From the NCBI GenBank assembly GCA_019417325.1, contig DXVO01000021.1, positions 1 through 64,000 of the forward strand: a stretch of 64,000 nt of DNA, read 5' to 3'. Under the pieces are notes generated by a model. The model did no database searches. It saw only the letters and a list, made by a program, of their open reading frames with translations, and was not told the DNA's origin. Positions within the stretch are counted from its first letter, which is position 1. Every line of letters begins with the position of its first letter. Positions 62,183 to 64,000 of this stretch are shown one piece after another. The translations under genes were made by a program, and so were the position numbers. Source of the stretch: Parabacteroides sp. (GTDB lineage: Bacteria > Bacteroidota > Bacteroidia > Bacteroidales > Tannerellaceae).

Positions 62183-63463
62183 ATGAGAAATAAAATCATT
62201 ATAGGTTGTATGTTGTTTGGTGCCCTTTCTGCGAATGCGCAGGAAGGAAACCTCACGGCTGCCGACTACAAACAAAAGGTTCTTGAATATAGCCGCCAGA
62301 TAAAACAGAGTGCGGAAGAACGTGTTGCTATGCAGGAAGCTATTAAGGCTGCAAAGACCGCTTTCTTTCCGGCTATCGACTTTTCCGGCAGTTACCAGTA
62401 TCGTATTAATAAGTATGAATTGATGCCCGGCTATGAAATGGATCATAATACCTATAGCCTGGGAGCCACATTGAATCAGCCTATCTATGCCGGCGGACAG
62501 ATTTATAATAACTATAAAGCTGCCCAGATACAGGGACAGATAGCAAATAAGGCGGAAGAGCTGACTACCGATAACATAATCTATGCAGCTGATATGAATT
62601 ATTGGTCTGCTGCAGCCCGTAAAGGCATGTATGATGTGATGTGCCAATATGTGGATATTGTAAAGCAACTTGCCGATGTCCTGACTATCCGTTTCAACGA
62701 CGGGCAGATCAGTAAAACTGACCTGCTACAGGTGGAATCCCGCTTAAAAGAAGCGGAGCTGAATAAGAGTTCAGCTTACAAAGATTATCAAATTGCTCTG
62801 CAAAACCTGAATGTTTTAATGGGAATTCCTCCGATGACTCCGGTAGAACTTTCTGAAAACATTACAAAGGTACAACCTCTGCCTACCCGTATTGGTGAAG
62901 AAGCTGCAGTACAAAACCGTCCGGATTTCATGATTTCCCAGTTGAATATTGAATACCAGAAACGTCAGATTAATCTTTCCAAGGCGAAATACAATCCATC
63001 TCTGGCAGTAGGTTTCCAAGGCTCATGGGGTACACCTATGTTGAATATGAAAGGCTCCGACCAATTATGGACGCCAGCTGTCTTTGCTTCCCTGAAAATA
63101 CCCTTGTTCCATTGGGGTGCTCGTTTTAAGGAAGTCAATTCCCAAAAGGCAATTCTACGTAGCAAAGAATATGCGTTGGATGATACCCGCGATCAGATTT
63201 CAAAGGAAGTTGCCAATGCCTGGACAAGCCTCACAGAAAATACCAAGCAAATTAATGTAGCTGAGGAAGCCTGCAAGATAGCAGAAGAAAATCTTGAACT
63301 GAATACATTCAGCTATAACGAGGGTAAACTGCCTATCTTGGACGTTCTGTCGGCCCAGTTATCATGGATACAGTCTTACAGTAGCCTGATACAAATCTGG
63401 TATCAACAGAAGACTTCAATGGCACAGTATAATAAGGTGGTCGGGTTGCGATACATGAAATAA
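62183..63463 (+). CDS. TolC-family outer-membrane efflux channel
   Basis: This is a 426-residue protein with a signal peptide (1-20, ending SANAQ). Two internally repeated halves each have long coiled-coil helices and short barrel strands (for example SYQYRINKYE and LAVGFQGSWG). QNRPDFMISQLNIEYQKRQI is the usual OEP motif at the start of the second repeat. It forms the trimeric exit duct of the efflux pump. It completes the adaptor-pump-channel operon. Confidence 0.94.
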   Translation: MRNKIIIGCMLFGALSANAQEGNLTAADYKQKVLEYSRQIKQSAEERVAMQEAIKAAKTAFFPAIDFSGSYQYRINKYELMPGYEMDHNTYSLGATLNQPIYAGGQIYNNYKAAQIQGQIANKAEELTTDNIIYAADMNYWSAAARKGMYDVMCQYVDIVKQLADVLTIRFNDGQISKTDLLQVESRLKEAELNKSSAYKDYQIALQNLNVLMGIPPMTPVELSENITKVQPLPTRIGEEAAVQNRPDFMISQLNIEYQKRQINLSKAKYNPSLAVGFQGSWGTPMLNMKGSDQLWTPAVFASLKIPLFHWGARFKEVNSQKAILRSKEYALDDTRDQISKEVANAWTSLTENTKQINVAEEACKIAEENLELNTFSYNEGKLPILDVLSAQLSWIQSYSSLIQIWYQQKTSMAQYNKVVGLRYMK

Positions 63464-63492
63464 AAGATATTATATATTTCTGAATCTGTAGA

Positions 63493-63528
63493 AAAGACGA
63501 ATGGTGGATTTAACATCATTCGTCTTTT
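63493..63528 (+). terminator. terminator of the efflux operon
   Basis: AAAGACGAATGGTG pairs with CATCATTCGTCTTT (one mismatch) around a seven-base loop and is followed by TTT. Confidence 0.85.
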
Positions 63529-63551
63529 TTATTGGCTCCATACTTTATCTT

Positions 63552-63591
63552 CAAAACATGTATTTTTAACCGTAAAAGCATATATGTTTTG
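63552..63591. repeat. AAAACATATATGTTTT-type palindromic repeat, site 4 (two units)
   Basis: Units at 63552-63568 and 63574-63591 have the same 22-bp period as the other sites. The first unit is degenerate on its right arm. No clear third unit follows. Confidence 0.7.
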
Positions 63592-63668
63592 CAAAAAGAC
63601 TTCATTTTATAGGAAAAGATGGTATAAAATATGATCTTTGTAATATCTATCTTTAAAAATGTAGTAAT

Positions 63669-64000
63669 ATGAAAAAACTAAGTGTTTTATTAATTTCTTT
63701 TCTTTGTTTAAGTAGTTGGACTAGTGCGCAAAATTATCCTTTCAACGGGCTGGATATGAATATGGGAACGCTTTCCCGTTTATCCAATGCTAAAACCCGT
63801 TCTATCAGTCCGGAGAATTATACAGGAGAAAAAGGAAAAGGAGGAATGGCTGATCCGGTAAAAGACAAAGAGGTCCGTAACAAAGCAAACTCTTGGGGAG
63901 CTGCTAAAGATTTAGGAAAAGGTTGGAAGGTAAATCCTTTCATCATCGTGAAGCCGGGCGAGACAATTACGATTGCGGAAATAGAAGGTCCCGGTGCTAT
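63669..64000 (+). CDS. GH172 (DUF2961) family protein, 5' part only
   Basis: The first 110 or so residues are visible, and the gene runs off the window. A signal peptide (1-20, ending SWTSA) is followed by the family start with LSRLSNAKTRSISPENYTG, EKGKGGMA, the ARDLGQGWK-like segment KDLGKGWKVNPF and KPGETITIAEIEGPGA. Family members known so far act on fructofuranose or arabinofuranose glycans through a phage-capsid-like assembly. The substrate of this one cannot be judged from the fragment. Confidence 0.88.
   Translation, partial: MKKLSVLLISFLCLSSWTSAQNYPFNGLDMNMGTLSRLSNAKTRSISPENYTGEKGKGGMADPVKDKEVRNKANSWGAAKDLGKGWKVNPFIIVKPGETITIAEIEGPGA

Overview
The window looks like a chromosomal segment of a gut Bacteroidales, most likely Parabacteroides or a close relative. 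The reasons are: the Bacteroidetes promoter signature (TTTG about 19-21 bases before TAnnTTTG) recurs upstream of many genes; ribosomal protein S16 has the long Ala/Lys/Glu-rich tail seen in this phylum; and the gene families are typical (Nudix-type sugar regulator, ECF sigma/FecR pair, fimbrillin-like lipoprotein, GH127/GH78/GH172 enzymes, DUF3943). Genus is inferred from gene content and was not tested.

Layout. 1-12.7 kb is mostly housekeeping: two tRNA-Arg, a patatin-type autotransporter, htpG, rpsP, an ABC-F ATPase, a DUF3943 outer-membrane protein, a TRIC-like channel, type I asparaginase and a YycJ-like metallo-hydrolase. 12.8-20.6 kb is accessory DNA that starts at twin tRNA-Lys genes. 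It holds a broken tyrosine integrase, a DUF418 membrane protein, AT-rich DNA with unknown small ORFs, a probable invertible promoter (perfect 23-bp inverted repeats, 299 bp apart) facing a small peptide gene and a fimbrillin-like lipoprotein, a second lipoprotein and a decayed gene. 20.7-25.8 kb carries an ECF sigma/FecR pair with no SusC/SusD partner, an Ig-like lipoprotein and a TPR-transmembrane-AraC regulator.

25.9-32.9 kb is a sugar block on the minus strand: galM, an MFS hexose transporter, galK and a Nudix-fold regulator in one operon, then tkt and rpiB. 33.0-34.5 kb is a small insertion-prone patch: tRNA-Pro, an ISAon1-type transposase remnant and an unexpected gene encoding a stand-alone domain 4 of cholesterol-dependent cytolysins. 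34.6-44.4 kb returns to ordinary genes: sodB, pyruvoyl arginine decarboxylase, a thioesterase/nfo/nhaD/C69 peptidase run, GtrA, an APC permease and an SDR.

45.2-56.8 kb is an L-rhamnose locus: a GH127 enzyme, an AraC regulator divergent from rhaB, then rhaA, rhaT, rhaD and two GH78-family proteins. Secreted glycosidases would release rhamnose, RhaT would import it, and isomerase, kinase and aldolase would convert it to DHAP and lactaldehyde. 56.9-63.5 kb has a membrane-anchored DRGH nuclease and a complete RND efflux operon (adaptor, pump, TolC). The window ends inside a GH172 gene.

The two strongest leads are the cytolysin domain 4 protein at 33850-34464, which carries an undecapeptide of the CD59-dependent type, and the invertible promoter at 16331-16675. 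A family of 22-bp-periodic palindromic triplets also recurs at four intergenic sites.
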